A stretch of DNA of 50,745 bases from Nostoc paludosum FACHB-159 (GTDB lineage: Bacteria > Cyanobacteriota > Cyanobacteriia > Cyanobacteriales > Nostocaceae), in NCBI RefSeq assembly GCF_014698835.1, contig NZ_JACJTU010000048.1, positions 1 through 50,745 on the forward strand, given 5' to 3'. The notes under the pieces are model-generated. The model saw only the letters and a program-made list of their open reading frames with translations, did no database searches and was not told the origin of the DNA. Positions 1 through 8,402 of this stretch are shown here, piece by piece (within the stretch, counting starts at the first letter, position 1; every line of letters starts with the position of its first letter). The translations under genes and the position numbers were made by a program.

Positions 1-173
1 CGCTTCGCTTCGCTCTGTCAGGCACTTATTCAATATAACGAACCTCTCTAAGAGTGTCAACCACTTTTACAACTTTTTTTGCCCTTTTTTTTTGACGCCG
101 CTGTAAGTCGCCACAGTGTAGGGTTGTAAGCAACAATGGTTTATGCAATGTGCTGACTAAGGAAGGATAGAGC
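1..173. other. Leader region upstream of glyQ
   Basis: No gene is visible. The first bases form a short CGCTT repeat like those scattered between genes elsewhere in the window. A purine-rich stretch (AAGGAAGGATAG, about 160-170) directly precedes the GTG start of glyQ and is a good ribosome binding site. A TTGACG hexamer follows the T-run near 90 and could be a -35 box, but no convincing -10 box goes with it. Confidence 0.4.
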
Positions 174-1043
174 GTGAATTTTCAGTCGGTAATAACCTTG
201 TTGCATCACTTCTGGGCCGATCGCGGTTGTTTGATCGCTCAGCCTTACGACATTGAAAAAGGGGCAGGTACTAAAAATCCCCAGACATTTTTAAGAGCAT
301 TGGGGCCGGAACCGTGGGCTGTTGCTTATGTTGAACCATGTCGTCGTCCGACTGATGGACGCTATGGTGAAAACCCCAACCGCTTTCAACACTATTATCA
401 GTACCAAGTGCTGATTAAGCCATCGCCAGATAATATTCAGGAGATTTATCTTGATTCTTTAAGGGCTTTGGGTATTCGTCCAGAAGAACATGATGTTCGG
501 TTTGTGGAAGATAACTGGGAAGATGCAACGGTGGGAGCTTGGGGCACTGGGTGGGAAGTCTGGTTAGATGGGATGGAGATTACTCAATTTACCTACTTCC
601 AACAGTGCGGTGGAATCGATTGCCGTCCTGTGTCAATTGAGATTACATACGGGTTAGAGCGTTTGACTATGTATCTCCAGCAAGTCGAAGCAATTACAAA
701 AATCCAGTGGACGGATAACATCACTTATGGAGACGTTTTTCTGCAAAATGAGATTGAGCAAAGTACTTATAATTTTGAAGCGTCTAATCCTGAGTTACTG
801 CTGACACTATTTAATTTGTATGAGCAGGAAGCTAACCAATTGACGGAGCGAGGATTGGTCTTACCTAGCTTAGATTATGTAATGAAGTGTTCTCACACTT
901 TCAATTTACTGGATGCCAGAGGTGTGATTTCGGTGACTGAGAGAACTCGCTACATTGCCAGGATTCGGCATTTGGCAAGGAAAGTGGCTCATTTATATGT
1001 GGAGCAAAGGGAGAAGTTAGGTTTTCCGTTGCTCAAAATTTAA
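174..1043 (+). CDS. glyQ: Glycine--tRNA ligase alpha subunit
   Basis: Charges tRNA-Gly with glycine in the cytoplasm as the catalytic alpha subunit of the two-subunit (alpha2beta2) bacterial enzyme. The 289-residue protein is the family's usual length and is conserved end to end. The block around residues 44-70 (GPEPW, then EPCRRPTDGRYGENPNR) is the class II catalytic signature, and the tail VTERTRYIARIRHLARKVA is characteristic. GTG is used as start because it begins the conserved MNFQ sequence and has a strong purine-rich site just upstream. The beta subunit gene glyS is not in the window, which is common in cyanobacteria where the two are unlinked. An ORF continues in the same frame after its TAA stop (see next entry). 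Identification is secure. Confidence 0.97.
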   Translation: MNFQSVITLLHHFWADRGCLIAQPYDIEKGAGTKNPQTFLRALGPEPWAVAYVEPCRRPTDGRYGENPNRFQHYYQYQVLIKPSPDNIQEIYLDSLRALGIRPEEHDVRFVEDNWEDATVGAWGTGWEVWLDGMEITQFTYFQQCGGIDCRPVSIEITYGLERLTMYLQQVEAITKIQWTDNITYGDVFLQNEIEQSTYNFEASNPELLLTLFNLYEQEANQLTERGLVLPSLDYVMKCSHTFNLLDARGVISVTERTRYIARIRHLARKVAHLYVEQREKLGFPLLKI

Positions 1044-1076
1044 AACCAGTCATACAGCTACCTGTTTTACAGCCAG

Positions 1077-1289
1077 TTGTGCAGCAACTTGTTTCACAGC
1101 CCGTCTTATCTACAACCTGTTTCAGATTCTACAGTTAAATCTGGTTACCGCTATATTATTGATTGGCTGTTTTTGATTCCAATTGCCTCTTATGTTGTTT
1201 GGGTAATGTTTTCATGTTTTGGTAGAAAAGACTCGCCTCAACGACTAGAAATCGTCGCGACAGAGAGAAAAGCTGCAAAAGCAGGCTAG
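1077..1289 (+). CDS. Possible small single-span membrane protein, in frame behind glyQ
   Basis: Not recognised with certainty. The frame stays open for 82 codons after the glyQ TAA. Only TTG codons (1077, 1089) could start it near the front; no ATG precedes the hydrophobic part. The predicted 70-residue product has one clear membrane segment (about residues 26-47, IIDWLFLIPIASYVVWVMF) followed by a basic tail ending in ERKAAKAG. It lies between the glyQ stop and a strong terminator, so it would be on the glyQ transcript. It may be a real co-transcribed small membrane protein, the product of rare readthrough of the glyQ stop, or chance. The hydrophobic segment followed by positive charges favours a real coding sequence. 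Confidence 0.45.
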   Translation: MCSNLFHSPSYLQPVSDSTVKSGYRYIIDWLFLIPIASYVVWVMFSCFGRKDSPQRLEIVATERKAAKAG

Positions 1290-1401
1290 CAAACCCTTAA
1301 TTTTGCATTCTCTAAGTTAGGCATATCTTGATGATGCGGCTATTGCTAAAGGTTAGAAATACCTTTAAATCTGGACTTTAGAGCATCAAGGCTACAACAA
1401 T

Positions 1402-1429
1402 AAAGCCCGCTTGTGCGGGCTTTGTTTGT
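1402..1429 (+). terminator. Rho-independent terminator of the glyQ transcript
   Basis: Perfect 9-bp stem AAAGCCCGC / GCGGGCTTT with a TTGT loop, followed by GTTTGT. It is about 110 bases downstream of the small ORF behind glyQ and is the first clear stop signal after that gene. Confidence 0.85.
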
Positions 1430-1497
1430 ATAAACTTAATGGACTATACTTCATCACAAGCATAAGAATTTTCTGATGTTGCCGATCAAAAAAATGA

Positions 1498-1690
1498 AAA
1501 GTTCACGCAGAGGCGCAGAGACGCAGATAGAAATAGGATATTCTAATACGTTTGGGTTAAGCCTAGCAGTCTTTGTCAAAGTGATTTTTTTTAACGAACT
1601 ACAGAGACACAGAGTACACGCGCAGAAGTCTGAGCGCCGACTTTTGCTCATAACTTCTGGAGAAAAGAGAGAAAGAACCGCTGAGGTGAA
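1498..1690. repeat. Dispersed intergenic repeat (cgcagaggcgcagag / aacgaac type)
   Basis: The sequence holds a CGCAGAGGCGCAGAGACGCAG stretch, then a T-run followed by AACGAACTACAGAGACACAG, and a nested hairpin (AGAAGT...ACTTCT around 1625-1662). Closely similar strings occur at about 7081-7120 (AACGAACCGCCAAGGACGC), 27079-27120 and 31180-31195 (CTGCGCCTCTGCGTG), so this is a dispersed element of the genome. Open frames on both strands here are by-products of the repeat. The rest of 1290-1826 shows no gene. Confidence 0.7.
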
Positions 1691-1826
1691 GTTTATTGGA
1701 ACATATTGACACTTTTATGATGATTCTTATTCAAATTTAGCAATGCCAATTTTTCATTAGTGTTGCCCTTATTATTTTTCAGTCAGCTACCGATTCTTTG
1801 TATTAGGTGCTTTTACAAAAAATATT

Positions 1827-4184
1827 ATGATTCAAACTAGTGGTGCAATTATTTGTCTTGGCTACGTTATCGGGTTGCTGTTTACGGCAATTCCTTGGGG
1901 TGGCGCGTGGATTTTAATTTTGGGAATAATAGGAGCGATTTTTTTTAGAAAATCTTACATCATCTCACGGAAACTTGCTCAGAAGCCAGAGAATGCTGGA
2001 GGCAAAGCCAAGACAGTGCTTAACACTTGGCAAAGTATTCCTCATCCAAGAATATGGGTAGCTGCTGGGTTAGTAGGATTGTTGGCAACTCTTTATTTTC
2101 AATGGCGAGTACCACAACCAGGTACAAAAGATATTAGTCAGTTCGTTCCGCCTGGAAATAGTAGTAATCAAGAACAGCTTGTGATTGTTCGTGGGGAAGT
2201 GGCCAGTAATCCCCGCTTAACTCGCAGTCAGCGAGGACAATTTTGGCTGGAAGCGACTCAGTTAGATGAGGTAAAAAACGAAAAAGGCTCAGCAGGTGTA
2301 CCAAAAGGAGTGACAGGCAAATTATATGTAACAGTACCGATTCTTCAAGCTACTGGTTTATACCCTGGTCAACAAATCCAGGTAACTGGGATTTTATATA
2401 AACCAAAGGCGGCTTTGAATCCTGGTGGTTTTGATTTTCAAAAGTTTCTCAAGCAAGAGGGAACATTTGCTGGTTTGATTGGGCGGCAAATCAATGTTTT
2501 GGAACAAGAACGTACATGGGGCTGGTGGCAAATTCGGCAGCGAATTGTGCGATCGCAAGTTCGGAATTTAGGTATTCCAGAAGGTTCTCTTGTTAGTGCA
2601 ATGGTTTTAGGTAGCAAAGCTGTGGATTTACCCTACGATATCCGCGATTTATTCGTACAAGCAGGATTAGCTCATGCTTTAGCCGCTTCTGGATTTCAAA
2701 CTTCGTTGATTTTAGGTGTGATATTACAGCTAACAAAGCGTACAAAAAAAGGAATGCAATTTACGCTTGGGTTTTTGGGTTTAATTATTTTTCTGAGTTT
2801 AACAGGTTTTCAACCTGCGGTTCTGAGAGCCGTAATTATGGGTTTTGCAGCATTAATTGGTCTGTTATTAAAAAGGAAAGTAAAACAGTTAGGTTCGCTG
2901 TTATTAGCAGCAACGCTCTTATTACTATTTAATCCACTATGGATTTGGGATTTAGGTTTTCAATTGAGTTTTTTGGCAACATTGGGATTAGTTGTAACAG
3001 TAACGCCAATTATTGAACGGTTAAATTGGTTACCACCTGCGATCGCTTCTTTAATTGCTGTTCCCTTAGCTGCTACTATTTGGACTTTACCTGTGCAACT
3101 TTTTGTCTTTGGAGTTGTACCAACTTATAGTTTATTACTGAATGTACTTAGTACTCCATTCATTTCTATTATTAGTATAGGCGGCATCATTAGTGCCCTA
3201 GCAGCATTAATTTGGACTGAAGCAGGAAGCTTTTTCGCTGGCTTGTTGCATTACCCCACTGATTGGTTAATTAAGCTAGTAGAGTTTTTTAGCAATTTAC
3301 CAGGAAATTCGGTTGCCGTAGGTAGCATATCTTCTTGGCAATTGCTGGCAATTTATGGATTAATTATCTTAGTTTGGCTAGTAGGTTGGTGGCAGAAACG
3401 ATGGTGGTTTGCTAGTATAATTGCGATTGGTTTAGTGATCGTCCCCCTTTGGCATTCTGCCAATACATTATTTAGGATAACGATATTAGAGTCTGCTACG
3501 GAACCGATTATAGTCATTCAAGACAAAGGAACAGTAACTCTGATTAATAGTGGTGATGAAGGTACAGGACGTTTCACAATTTTACCGTTTTTACAACAGC
3601 AGGGTGTCAATCAAATTAATTGGGCGATCGCTACTGATTTTCAAGGCAATGAAAGTAATGCTTGGTTTGAATTAGCCCAACGTTTACCAATCAAAAACTT
3701 TTATGAATATTCCCCAAAACCAGAAAATTCTATTGCTATTCAGGCAATCCAAGAGGAACTACAAAAGCATCAAGGCTCTTACCAACCTTTAGCAGTTGGT
3801 CAAGCTGTGCAAGCTGGTTCTATAGTGGCACAATTAATCAATAATGAATTACCTATTCTACAATTACAAATTTTAGATCGGAACTGGTTATTAGTAGGTA
3901 ATATCAAGTCTCAAGAGGTACAAGAATTAGTTAAAAACGGAAGTTTACCTCGTCCACAAGTGCTTTGGTGCGCCCCTCAGTCTTTAAAAAATTTAGTTGT
4001 TGCTCTGCAACCACAAGTGGCGATCGCTTCTGCTGCAAACTTGGATGAAAAAACTTTATCTGAACTTAATCAGAGTCAAACTAAATTATTTTTTACAGGA
4101 CGAGATGGTGCTATTCAATGGTCGCCAGATCGCGAGTTTGAGGCATTTATTGAAGCACCGGAAAATCAGTCTTCTGTTTTATAA
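1827..4184 (+). CDS. comEC: ComEC/Rec2-family DNA internalisation protein with degenerate C-terminal domain
   Basis: Inner-membrane channel for uptake of single-stranded DNA in natural transformation. The 785 residues follow the family plan: N-terminal membrane segments, a soluble DUF4131/OB-like part (about 110-230), the multi-span competence domain (about 250-500, including LAASGFQTSLILGV, the family's ALSGLH-like region) and a C-terminal metallo-beta-lactamase-like domain (about 548-785). The last domain begins normally (RITILES..., like the usual ITFLDVGQGD) but the HxHxDH metal-binding motif expected near residue 600 reads ATDFQGNE, so the histidines and aspartates are gone. The domain is probably not a metal-dependent nuclease here. 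The gene stands alone with no com genes adjacent. Identification as ComEC is secure; loss of catalysis is inferred from missing ligands. Confidence 0.93.
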   Translation: MIQTSGAIICLGYVIGLLFTAIPWGGAWILILGIIGAIFFRKSYIISRKLAQKPENAGGKAKTVLNTWQSIPHPRIWVAAGLVGLLATLYFQWRVPQPGTKDISQFVPPGNSSNQEQLVIVRGEVASNPRLTRSQRGQFWLEATQLDEVKNEKGSAGVPKGVTGKLYVTVPILQATGLYPGQQIQVTGILYKPKAALNPGGFDFQKFLKQEGTFAGLIGRQINVLEQERTWGWWQIRQRIVRSQVRNLGIPEGSLVSAMVLGSKAVDLPYDIRDLFVQAGLAHALAASGFQTSLILGVILQLTKRTKKGMQFTLGFLGLIIFLSLTGFQPAVLRAVIMGFAALIGLLLKRKVKQLGSLLLAATLLLLFNPLWIWDLGFQLSFLATLGLVVTVTPIIERLNWLPPAIASLIAVPLAATIWTLPVQLFVFGVVPTYSLLLNVLSTPFISIISIGGIISALAALIWTEAGSFFAGLLHYPTDWLIKLVEFFSNLPGNSVAVGSISSWQLLAIYGLIILVWLVGWWQKRWWFASIIAIGLVIVPLWHSANTLFRITILESATEPIIVIQDKGTVTLINSGDEGTGRFTILPFLQQQGVNQINWAIATDFQGNESNAWFELAQRLPIKNFYEYSPKPENSIAIQAIQEELQKHQGSYQPLAVGQAVQAGSIVAQLINNELPILQLQILDRNWLLVGNIKSQEVQELVKNGSLPRPQVLWCAPQSLKNLVVALQPQVAIASAANLDEKTLSELNQSQTKLFFTGRDGAIQWSPDREFEAFIEAPENQSSVL

Positions 4185-4340
4185 AATAGTTAAGAAATAA
4201 TTTAATTTAAAAGCGCTAGTTTTTGTGAATCAAGACTATTAACGGCAAGCTATATAATAGTATATTGCTATTAAAAAATTTAGTTAATGGAATAGCGATC
4301 GCTATTACTATTTATTTATACTCCAGTGTTACTAAATTCT

Positions 4341-4811
4341 ATGACTATCTACTTTTACAGCACTCGCGAACAATATGGCTGCTTCTCTAATTTCTCATCC
4401 CACGGGTTCGAGTTAGATGGATTGTATTGGCCGACTAGCGAACACTACTTTCAAGCACAAAAATTCGTCGGTACACCTCATGCAGAACAAATCCGCTTGG
4501 TTAAAACACCTAAAGATGCTGCAAGAATGGGCCGTGAAAGAACCCGTCCTTTACGTCAAGACTGGGAACAAGTTAAAGATAACATTATGCGCCATGCCGT
4601 AGTACGTAAATTTCAAACTCATACAGATATTAGAGATATCTTACTTTCCACAGGCGATGAAGAAATTGTTGAAAACTCTCCCATCGATTTTTACTGGGGT
4701 TGCGGGGCTGACGGTAGTGGTAAAAACATGCTAGGAAAAATTTTGATGGAAGTCCGGGATATGCTCCGCTATACCCACAGCACTGATGCTGATAATGGTA
4801 CAGTAAAATAA
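4341..4811 (+). CDS. NADAR-family (YbiA-like) N-glycosidase
   Basis: The 156-residue protein matches the NADAR (NAD/ADP-ribose) family, COG3236, whose members include YbiA/RibX, which hydrolyse N-glycosidic bonds of riboflavin intermediates, and relatives that remove ADP-ribose from nucleic acid. Visible family features are the start MTIYFYSTREQYGCFSNFS, the SEHYFQAQKF segment, DPK/AARMGR-like middle part and the closing FYWGCGADGSGKNMLGK motif. I chose the ATG at 4341 because the protein start is conserved there; an earlier GTG would add only five residues. No riboflavin gene is nearby, so the physiological substrate cannot be read from context. The next gene downstream (5044) is a DUF6881-like protein on the same strand but about 230 bases away. 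Confidence 0.88.
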   Translation: MTIYFYSTREQYGCFSNFSSHGFELDGLYWPTSEHYFQAQKFVGTPHAEQIRLVKTPKDAARMGRERTRPLRQDWEQVKDNIMRHAVVRKFQTHTDIRDILLSTGDEEIVENSPIDFYWGCGADGSGKNMLGKILMEVRDMLRYTHSTDADNGTVK

Positions 4812-5043
4812 TCTTGTTGTTACGAATGCTTGCCTGAAGAACAGTTTATTAAAATAGAAATTGAAGGATAAGTTACTAAAAGCCAAACAGTCAAATTTAT
4901 TGAGCAAAACTTCTAGTTTGTAGATTATCTAACAAAAAGTTTTTATTTTTGAGTTTGAAAAATATAATTGCCTAAACCTGGCAAACCCTCTATTTTCCTA
5001 AAGTAGCTGAAAACCAGCAATTATTCTAAGGAATAAAGTAATT

Positions 5044-5346
5044 ATGTCTCGTTTAGTAAAAACTAAGAAATATTGCAAATGGTTCTGGGATGAGTCCCTT
5101 GGAGGTGAGTTTGATGCTTGGGGTACTAGCACCTACTTTATGGAAATTGATGAGAATTGCCATGTAGTCAGACAAATAGAAGTTTATGAAAATGGCAATG
5201 TATTATTTTATGATAATAGCCATATTGCTGATGATTATGGAATGTTATGCGATCAGCCAATAGCTGAAGATGATATACGCGACTTTGAAATTACAAAGGG
5301 AGAATTTGAACAAGTTTGGAATACAAAAATACCAATAAATAGATAA
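5044..5346 (+). CDS. Small soluble protein resembling DUF6881
   Basis: A 100-residue acidic soluble protein of unknown function. It has the shape of the DUF6881 family: an early Trp-rich stretch (KYCKWFWDES), then a beta-rich part with FMEIDENCHVVRQIEVYENG and a closing acidic segment (EDDIRDFEITKGEFEQVW). This assignment is from memory of the pattern and is moderate. Proteins of this kind often appear as single genes or as immunity-like partners near toxins, but no toxin gene is adjacent here. The ATG start follows a GGAATAAAG-type purine stretch at about 5030-5038. Confidence 0.7.
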   Translation: MSRLVKTKKYCKWFWDESLGGEFDAWGTSTYFMEIDENCHVVRQIEVYENGNVLFYDNSHIADDYGMLCDQPIAEDDIRDFEITKGEFEQVWNTKIPINR

Positions 5347-5662
5347 AGGTTATTAATTAAAAGTGTGTTGGCCAACTTCAGTCTGTTAGTTTAAGCTACT
5401 TAATTTTGATTGCTTGTAGACTAAGTGAGTGACAAGTATAGTTATGCTTGTTGAGTAATGGAAAATCAAGTAGCGATCGCTTCATCGATTAACTCTGACC
5501 GTTGGTATCGTCAATGAAGGTATTCAATGCTAGCCACATCAAACTGGCATGTTTCCAATACAAGTATTTTGTATCCAGGCTGTAGTAAACCAGCTTCATG
5601 AAAGATAAATTGTGGTTTTGGGAACACTAGACTTACCACCAGACTAAACAGGAGGGGGGTTG
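5347..5662. other. Intergenic gap before the TPR gene
   Basis: No gene seen. It contains one HIP1 octamer (AGCGATCGCT near 5473) and, directly before the next gene, an unusually strong ribosome binding site GGAGGGGGG (5651-5659) that fixes the ATG at 5663 as the start. Confidence 0.5.
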
Positions 5663-6763
5663 ATGTCTAGAGACGTATGGAATCATAGAGCGAAAAATAC
5701 AGTCCCCCTGAAATTACCCATAACACACCTAAAATCAGTGAAGCGCAATACAATTACCCATGAATTTGACTCTGGTTCACAAGCACAAATACCACCATTA
5801 CAGGAAAGCGACGAACATTTATCGGAAGCATCTCAACTATTACGGCAAGGTATTCAACAGCAGCAAGCTGGTGAATTAATTGCAGCGATGAAATCTTTAC
5901 AACAATCCTTGGTACTATTTCAAGGAGTTAAGGATTTACAAAAACAGGCGCAAGTACTTTCTTTTTTAGGATTGGTAAGTTACAGCGCAGGAGACTATAA
6001 AAATGCTATCTCCTATTCTCAACAGTGTATGTCTTTAAGTCAGGAGGCTTCAGATTTACCATTGCAGATGCAAGCACTTTCCCATTTAGGCAATGCGTAC
6101 CGTCACCTCAACGACCATAACAAGGCAATTGAATTTCTAGAAAAGTGTTTGAAAATAACCCAGCAGCTACAAGACAAACGCAGTCAAGTAGCAGCACTAA
6201 ATAATTTGGGATTAGTATATAAAGCTTTAGGCAACTTTACACAAGCCATTGAGTATCAGCAGCAAAGCCTAGAAATTGTGCGCGAACTCAAAGATAATTG
6301 GGGTGAGGAACAAGTACTCAAGAATTTGGGTAATGCTTGGTACGCTTTGGACAATTATCCAAAAGCGATCGCCTACTATGAGCAATGTGTAATACTAGCA
6401 CGCTCCTTAAAAAATGTTCGCAGTGCTTCTCAGGTACTAAAAAACTTAGGTAATGCTTGTTATGCTTTGGGTGATTATATCAAAGCCATTAAGTATTATG
6501 AAGAACGCTTGCAATTAGCCAGAGAAATTCAAGACAAGCGTAGCGAGGAACAGTCTCTAGGTAGTTTAGGAGTTGCTTGTGAAGCTTTGGGGGATCATCA
6601 CAAAGCAATTACATATTACGAAGAACGTTTACTTTTAGCTAGGACACTCAAGGATCGGCGCAGTGAAGAACAAGCCCTTGCCAGTTTAAGAGTCGCTTGC
6701 TATGCCTTGGGCGATTATGCCAAAGCTATGCAATACCAACAAGGGACATCTCCAAATAGTTAA
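5663..6763 (+). CDS. Tetratricopeptide-repeat protein
   Basis: A 366-residue soluble protein made almost entirely of TPR repeats from about residue 50 to the end, at least seven units with roughly 40-residue spacing (for example NLGNAWYALDNYPKAIAYYEQ and LGVACEALGDHHKAITYYEER). The 40-residue spacing is that of the LGN/kinesin-light-chain type of TPR, which builds a curved protein-binding surface. No signal peptide or enzymatic domain is present. The partner cannot be inferred: neighbours are a DUF6881-like protein upstream and a repeat-rich gap downstream. Similar TPR proteins are abundant in Nostocales genomes. The start is the ATG at 5663, seven bases after a GGAGG core. Confidence 0.88.
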   Translation: MSRDVWNHRAKNTVPLKLPITHLKSVKRNTITHEFDSGSQAQIPPLQESDEHLSEASQLLRQGIQQQQAGELIAAMKSLQQSLVLFQGVKDLQKQAQVLSFLGLVSYSAGDYKNAISYSQQCMSLSQEASDLPLQMQALSHLGNAYRHLNDHNKAIEFLEKCLKITQQLQDKRSQVAALNNLGLVYKALGNFTQAIEYQQQSLEIVRELKDNWGEEQVLKNLGNAWYALDNYPKAIAYYEQCVILARSLKNVRSASQVLKNLGNACYALGDYIKAIKYYEERLQLAREIQDKRSEEQSLGSLGVACEALGDHHKAITYYEERLLLARTLKDRRSEEQALASLRVACYALGDYAKAMQYQQGTSPNS

Positions 6764-6770
6764 TACAGTA

Positions 6771-6799
6771 GAATTCAGGAGTCAGAATTCAGAATTAGA
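6771..6799. repeat. GAATTC-rich dispersed repeat
   Basis: ATTCAGGAGTCAGAATTCAG-type sequence. Near-identical strings occur at 7214-7230, 43231-43265 and 46851-46887, always between genes. Confidence 0.7.
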
Positions 6800-6977
6800 A
6801 TAGACTTTTAGTGTAGTTTTGAGAGCTAGATAGTGTAATTCACACTTATTCAAGCCTGCTATATTTTGTATAGTTAGATACTTATAAATGATTTATCTAA
6901 AAGTTAATTAATAACTCTTGATACCATTTTGGATTTTAGATTAGAAATAGCTTTGGCGAATTTGGTTTTATTACAAG

Positions 6978-7005
6978 GTAGGGGCGCAAAGCTTTGCGCC
7001 CCTAC
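6978..7005. repeat. Perfect 28-bp palindrome (GTAGGGGCGC family)
   Basis: GTAGGGGCGCAAAG followed at once by its exact reverse complement. Diverged relatives with the same outer GTAGGGGC / GCCCCTAC arms lie at 20039-20072 and 24335-24362. There is no T-run, so it is not a standard terminator. Confidence 0.85.
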
Positions 7006-7044
7006 AAATTTCTGTACCTCATTTGATTGCCAAGCGTTATATCT

Positions 7045-7145
7045 CAATACGGTTCAGTTAAGGTCAAAACTCTTTTTTTTTAACGAACCGCCAAGGACGC
7101 CAAGGACGCAAAGAGAAGAAAGAAATGCTTAACTGAACTGTATTG
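7045..7145. mobile_element. MITE-like inverted-repeat element
   Basis: An 18-bp terminal repeat CAATACGGTTCAGTTAAG at 7045-7062 is matched (17 of 18) by its reverse complement at 7128-7145, each flanked outside by ATAT/TATA. The interior has a T-run and AACGAACCGCCAAGGACGC-type repeat and no coding capacity. A single copy of the same terminal sequence (CAATACGGTTCAG) is at 20147-20159. The short size, inverted ends and recurrence fit a non-autonomous transposon relic. Confidence 0.65.
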
Positions 7146-7232
7146 CACTATATCTATCGCAATCATTTTTTAATTTGGCGTAATTTTTAGAAGATTATGA
7201 AGGCTGTTTACTATTGAATTCTGAATTCTGGT

Positions 7233-8324
7233 CTATTTACTTGCTCTGAGTTGTCCACAAGCAGCATCAGCTTCTAAACCACGGGAGTAACGAACGCTAA
7301 CAGCAATTTGTTGTTGCTTGAGGACATTGAGAAATGCTTGAATACGATCGCGGTTGGGGCGTTTGTAATCTACTTCTTGGATGGGGTTGTAAGGAATCAA
7401 ATTCACATGACTTTGAAATCCCCGCAGACATTTCGAGAGTTCTAATGCATGTTCTGGCAAATCATTCACACCAGCCAGGAGGATATATTCAAAAGTCACA
7501 CGGCGTCCAGTGATTTCCACATATTCCCGACATTCAGCCAGCAAATCTTCTAGAGGGTAAGCACGGGCGCTGGGGATCAGTTGTTCCCTAAGTGCTTGGT
7601 TGGGGGCATGGAGACTAACCGCAAGGGTGATTTGCAAATGGTGTTGGGCGAACTGACGGATGCGATCGCGAATACCAACTGTAGAAACAGTCAGCGATCG
7701 CGCTCCTATACCAACATCTTGATTGAGAGATTTCAGTGCTGCTAGCACATTTTCAGTGTTTAACAACGGTTCGCCCATACCCATGAATACCACATTGCTA
7801 ACCCGTTGTTGAAAATCTTCTTGTACAGTCAACACCTGATCGACAATTTCATGGCGTGCTAAGTTGCGCTTGTAGCCTCCTTTACCAGTAGCGCAGAAAT
7901 CACACGCCATCGGACAACCTACCTGAGTAGAAACACAAACTGTCAGACGAGATTTTGGACCATCTCCTCTTTCTCCGAAGGTGGGGATACCAACAGTTTC
8001 AATAATTTGCCCGTCTGCTAATCGTAAAAGATATTTCACCGTGCCATCAGGTGCTACAGAGCGGTAGTGTAAAGTTGAGCGCCCAATTGGAATTTCTGCG
8101 ACTTCTTTTCGCCATTGCTTCGGGAACACAGAAATATCCAAGAGCGATCGCACACCTTTTTGATATATCCAGTCATGTAATTGCTTTCCTCTGTAAGCAG
8201 GCTGTCCCTGTTCTTGCACCCAAGCAGTTAATTCGGCGACGCTTGCACCAAGTAGGGGAGGAAGTAATGCTGATTTGACTGGGTTCTGTGAGTCAACCTG
8301 AGATACAAGAGGTGTAGCAGACAT
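7233..8324 (-). CDS. rlmN: Dual-specificity RNA methyltransferase RlmN
   Basis: Radical-SAM enzyme that methylates C2 of adenosine 2503 in 23S rRNA and adenosine 37 in some tRNAs. The 363-residue protein carries the iron-sulfur motif CPMACDFC (CxxxCxxC, about residues 136-143), the preceding CVSTQVG and following ATGKGG, the GMGEPL motif, and the conserved second catalytic cysteine in the tail (EADAACGQLRA). Length and all key residues are as usual. It stands as a single minus-strand gene next to the MIF-like tautomerase gene. Its downstream flank is the MITE-like element and GAATTC repeats. Confidence 0.97.
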   Translation of the reverse strand: MSATPLVSQVDSQNPVKSALLPPLLGASVAELTAWVQEQGQPAYRGKQLHDWIYQKGVRSLLDISVFPKQWRKEVAEIPIGRSTLHYRSVAPDGTVKYLLRLADGQIIETVGIPTFGERGDGPKSRLTVCVSTQVGCPMACDFCATGKGGYKRNLARHEIVDQVLTVQEDFQQRVSNVVFMGMGEPLLNTENVLAALKSLNQDVGIGARSLTVSTVGIRDRIRQFAQHHLQITLAVSLHAPNQALREQLIPSARAYPLEDLLAECREYVEITGRRVTFEYILLAGVNDLPEHALELSKCLRGFQSHVNLIPYNPIQEVDYKRPNRDRIQAFLNVLKQQQIAVSVRYSRGLEADAACGQLRASK

Positions 8325-8402
8325 AAAAAATCACGAGTTGATGCTGGATCTCTATCCTACACCTGCCAGATTGAGTTCGTCTTCATCAAAGAACACGAGA
8401 AA

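Noticed and set aside
1454..1709. Open frames on both strands in the gap behind glyQ
   Set aside because: They read through a dispersed repeat (CGCAGAG type) found at several other places in the window.
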